A program made the translations under genes and the position numbers. From positions 1-5,455 of the forward strand of contig DATBDM010000283.1 of assembly GCA_036269915.1 (NCBI GenBank): a stretch of DNA of 5,455 nucleotides. The letters are read 5' to 3'. Shown here piece after piece: positions 4,629-5,455 of this stretch. The notes beneath the pieces were generated by a model. It searched no databases, was not told the origin of the DNA, and saw only the letters and a list, made by a program, of their open reading frames with translations. Position 1 is the first letter of the stretch. Every line of letters begins with the position of its first letter. Source of the stretch: DATBDM01 sp036269915. Its GTDB lineage: Bacteria > Actinomycetota > Thermoleophilia > Solirubrobacterales > Solirubrobacteraceae.

Positions 4629-5251
4629 CCGATCGGCTCGTTCGCGAGCGAGCGCCAGAGGTAGCGGCACGCGCGCGTCCGGTACGGGCGCCACGGCTCC
4701 GCCAGCGCGGTCAGCGCCGCGGGGTCGGGCGGGGCATCGAGGCCATAGGCCAGCTTGACCGCGTTGCGGATGCCGAGGTCGCCGCTCGCCAGCACGTCCT
4801 GGCGGTGCAGCGTGAACATCAGGAACATGTCCGCGGTCCACTCGCCTATGCCCTTGACCGCGACGAGCGCGCGGGTCGCCTGCTCGTCGTCGAGCGCCAT
4901 CAGCGCGTCGATCCCGAGCTCGCCGGCCTCCATGTGCTCGGCGAGCGAGCGCAGCGACGCGACCTTGGCGTGCGAGAGGCCCGCGGCGGTCCGCAGCGCC
5001 TCGGGGTCGTCCGCGAGCAGCTCCGCGGGCGTCGGTGCGCGGCCGCCGAAGCGCGCGAGCAGGCGGCCGTGGATCGCCTGCGCGGCCTTGACCGAAAGCT
5101 GCTGGCCGGTGATCGCCCGCAGCAGCGCGCCGTAGACGTCGGGAGCCGGCGGAGGCCCGTCGTCGGGCGGCAGCGGACCGCCCTGCTCGGCGATCAGCCG
5201 GGCGAGCACCGGGTCCTGCGCGAGGTGGGCGTCGGCGGCGTTCATCCGCAC
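4625..5251 (-). CDS. HhH-GPD DNA glycosylase (3-methyladenine type)
   Basis: This 208-residue base-excision repair enzyme should remove alkylated bases such as 3-methyladenine from DNA. The HhH-GPD fold is seen in ITGQQLSVKAA (47-57), the helix-hairpin-helix VKGIGEWTADMFLMF (132-146) and the catalytic aspartate Asp158 in SGDLGIRNA (156-164), matching the DLG-x-R form of Mag1-like enzymes. It lacks the N-terminal beta domain of E. coli AlkA and the cysteine cluster of an iron-sulphur EndoIII type, so it is the compact single-domain form. GTG 5251 lies 5 nt after a TANNNT -10 element and would be a leaderless start; ATG 5245 (two codons in) is an alternative. The upstream gene on the same strand, apbE, ends 69 bp earlier, and this gene seems to have its own promoter. 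Confidence 0.92.
   Translation of the reverse strand: MRMNAADAHLAQDPVLARLIAEQGGPLPPDDGPPPAPDVYGALLRAITGQQLSVKAAQAIHGRLLARFGGRAPTPAELLADDPEALRTAAGLSHAKVASLRSLAEHMEAGELGIDALMALDDEQATRALVAVKGIGEWTADMFLMFTLHRQDVLASGDLGIRNAVKLAYGLDAPPDPAALTALAEPWRPYRTRACRYLWRSLANEPIG
4627..4652. terminator. Two adjoining palindromes after the M23 stop
   Basis: AGCCGATCGGCT (4627-4638) is a perfect 12-bp palindrome. It adjoins CTCGTTC-GC-GAGCGAG (4637-4652), a 7-bp stem with one G-T pair. Both lie in the last codons of the glycosylase gene, directly downstream of the M23 stop. Either could end or stabilise the M23 transcript. No U-tract follows. Confidence 0.35.
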
Positions 5252-5256
5252 CGCCG

Positions 5257-5262
5257 AGCCTA
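5257..5262 (-). promoter_or_regulatory. Putative -10 element of the glycosylase gene (leaderless GTG)
   Basis: TAGGCT on the minus strand fits TANNNT and ends 5 nt before GTG 5251, so transcription could begin on or next to the start codon. There is no Shine-Dalgarno sequence. Upstream, CGGT-CC-ACCG (5267-5276) is a small palindrome between the -10 and the expected -35 position, and may be an operator. Confidence 0.4.
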
Positions 5263-5290
5263 CCGTCGGTCCACCGGAGCGCTGAGGCTC

Positions 5291-5307
5291 GGCCGGGACG
5301 CGCGGCC
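5291..5307 (-). terminator. Hairpin after the apbE stop
   Basis: GGCCG (5291-5295) and CGGCC (5303-5307) form a 5-bp stem with a 7-nt loop, about 14 nt downstream of the apbE stop on the minus strand. There is no U-tract. It could separate apbE transcription from the glycosylase gene. Confidence 0.3.
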
Positions 5308-5320
5308 TGCTCGGAGCCGA

Positions 5321-5455
5321 TCAGGCGCGATGGCGCGCGAATCCGCGCGTCGTCAGCACGCGCTGGTCGCTCGTGATGCACATCGCGTCGTAGCCGTCGA
5401 GCGTCGCCGTCCAGGCCGGGCCGTCGCCGCCCATCGCGAACGCGGCGGTCGCGTA
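5321..5455 (-). CDS. apbE: C-terminal part of FAD:protein FMN transferase (ApbE family)
   Basis: The last 44 codons of a gene running in from the right edge end at TGA (5323-5321). The residues YATAAFAMGGDGPAW (1-15), followed by LDGYDAMCITSDQRVLTTRGF (19-39 of the fragment), match the C-terminal pattern of ApbE proteins: an ATAAFAMG helix, then a GY-x-A hydrophobic strand, an acidic turn and a terminal S/T-x-GF. ApbE uses FAD and a divalent metal to attach FMN to threonine on partner proteins. The conserved ADA aspartate would lie just outside the window, so catalytic completeness and any lipoprotein signal cannot be judged. No target flavoprotein is visible in the neighbourhood. The gene runs in the same direction as the glycosylase gene, 69 bp upstream of it. 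Confidence 0.75.
   Translation of the reverse strand, partial: YATAAFAMGGDGPAWTATLDGYDAMCITSDQRVLTTRGFARHRA

Noticed and set aside
4158..5381. 407-codon minus frame across the M23 and glycosylase genes
   Set aside because: It is a shadow frame: Arg-rich low complexity, no recognisable motif, and it covers two genes with full active sites in other frames.
1..5455. A defence, mobile or biosynthetic system formed by these genes together
   Set aside because: There are no transposase, integrase, nuclease, toxin-antitoxin, CRISPR or carrier-protein genes, no att-like repeats, and no shift in codon use. Strands alternate, so the genes are mostly independent housekeeping or stress functions.

Overview
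The window is GC-rich throughout (over 70 percent by eye), with codon third positions almost always G or C. Together with start-proximal TANNNT -10 elements, GTG starts and these particular protein families, this points to a high-GC actinobacterium. A soil member of the Thermoleophilia (Solirubrobacterales type) would fit, but that assignment is inference, not something shown by a marker gene. I see no mobile element, CRISPR array, tRNA or rRNA. It reads as ordinary, tightly packed chromosomal DNA.

Layout from left to right: the last 17 codons of an unidentified plus-strand gene; a 62-bp gap with a palindrome and a good ribosome binding site; a 1-Cys peroxiredoxin (+); a short-chain dehydrogenase/reductase (-), convergent with it; an M24 (Xaa-Pro type) metallopeptidase (+), divergent from the SDR across only 39 bp; a class I SAM-dependent methyltransferase (-), overlapping the peptidase tail to tail; a small secreted lipoprotein (-) that precedes the methyltransferase and is coupled to it by a GTGA overlap; a secreted M23/LytM zinc endopeptidase (+), divergent from the lipoprotein; a single-domain HhH-GPD 3-methyladenine DNA glycosylase (-) sharing a CTAG double stop with the M23 gene; and the last 44 codons of an ApbE-type FAD:protein FMN transferase (-).

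The genes alternate strand almost every time, so most are probably separate transcription units. The one clear operon is lipoprotein then methyltransferase. Functions are mixed: peroxide removal, alkylated-base repair, flavinylation, cell-wall hydrolysis, peptide turnover. They do not form an evident single pathway. No stretch longer than about 70 bp lacks a gene, so there is no unexplained gap of 300 bases or more.

The interesting signals are in the gene junctions: interlocked divergent promoters whose transcripts look leaderless, small palindromes over promoter elements, compact GC hairpins right after plus-strand stops, and overlapping convergent ends. I did not find a convincing undescribed multi-gene system. 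The least understood item is the small lipoprotein next to the M23 peptidase.
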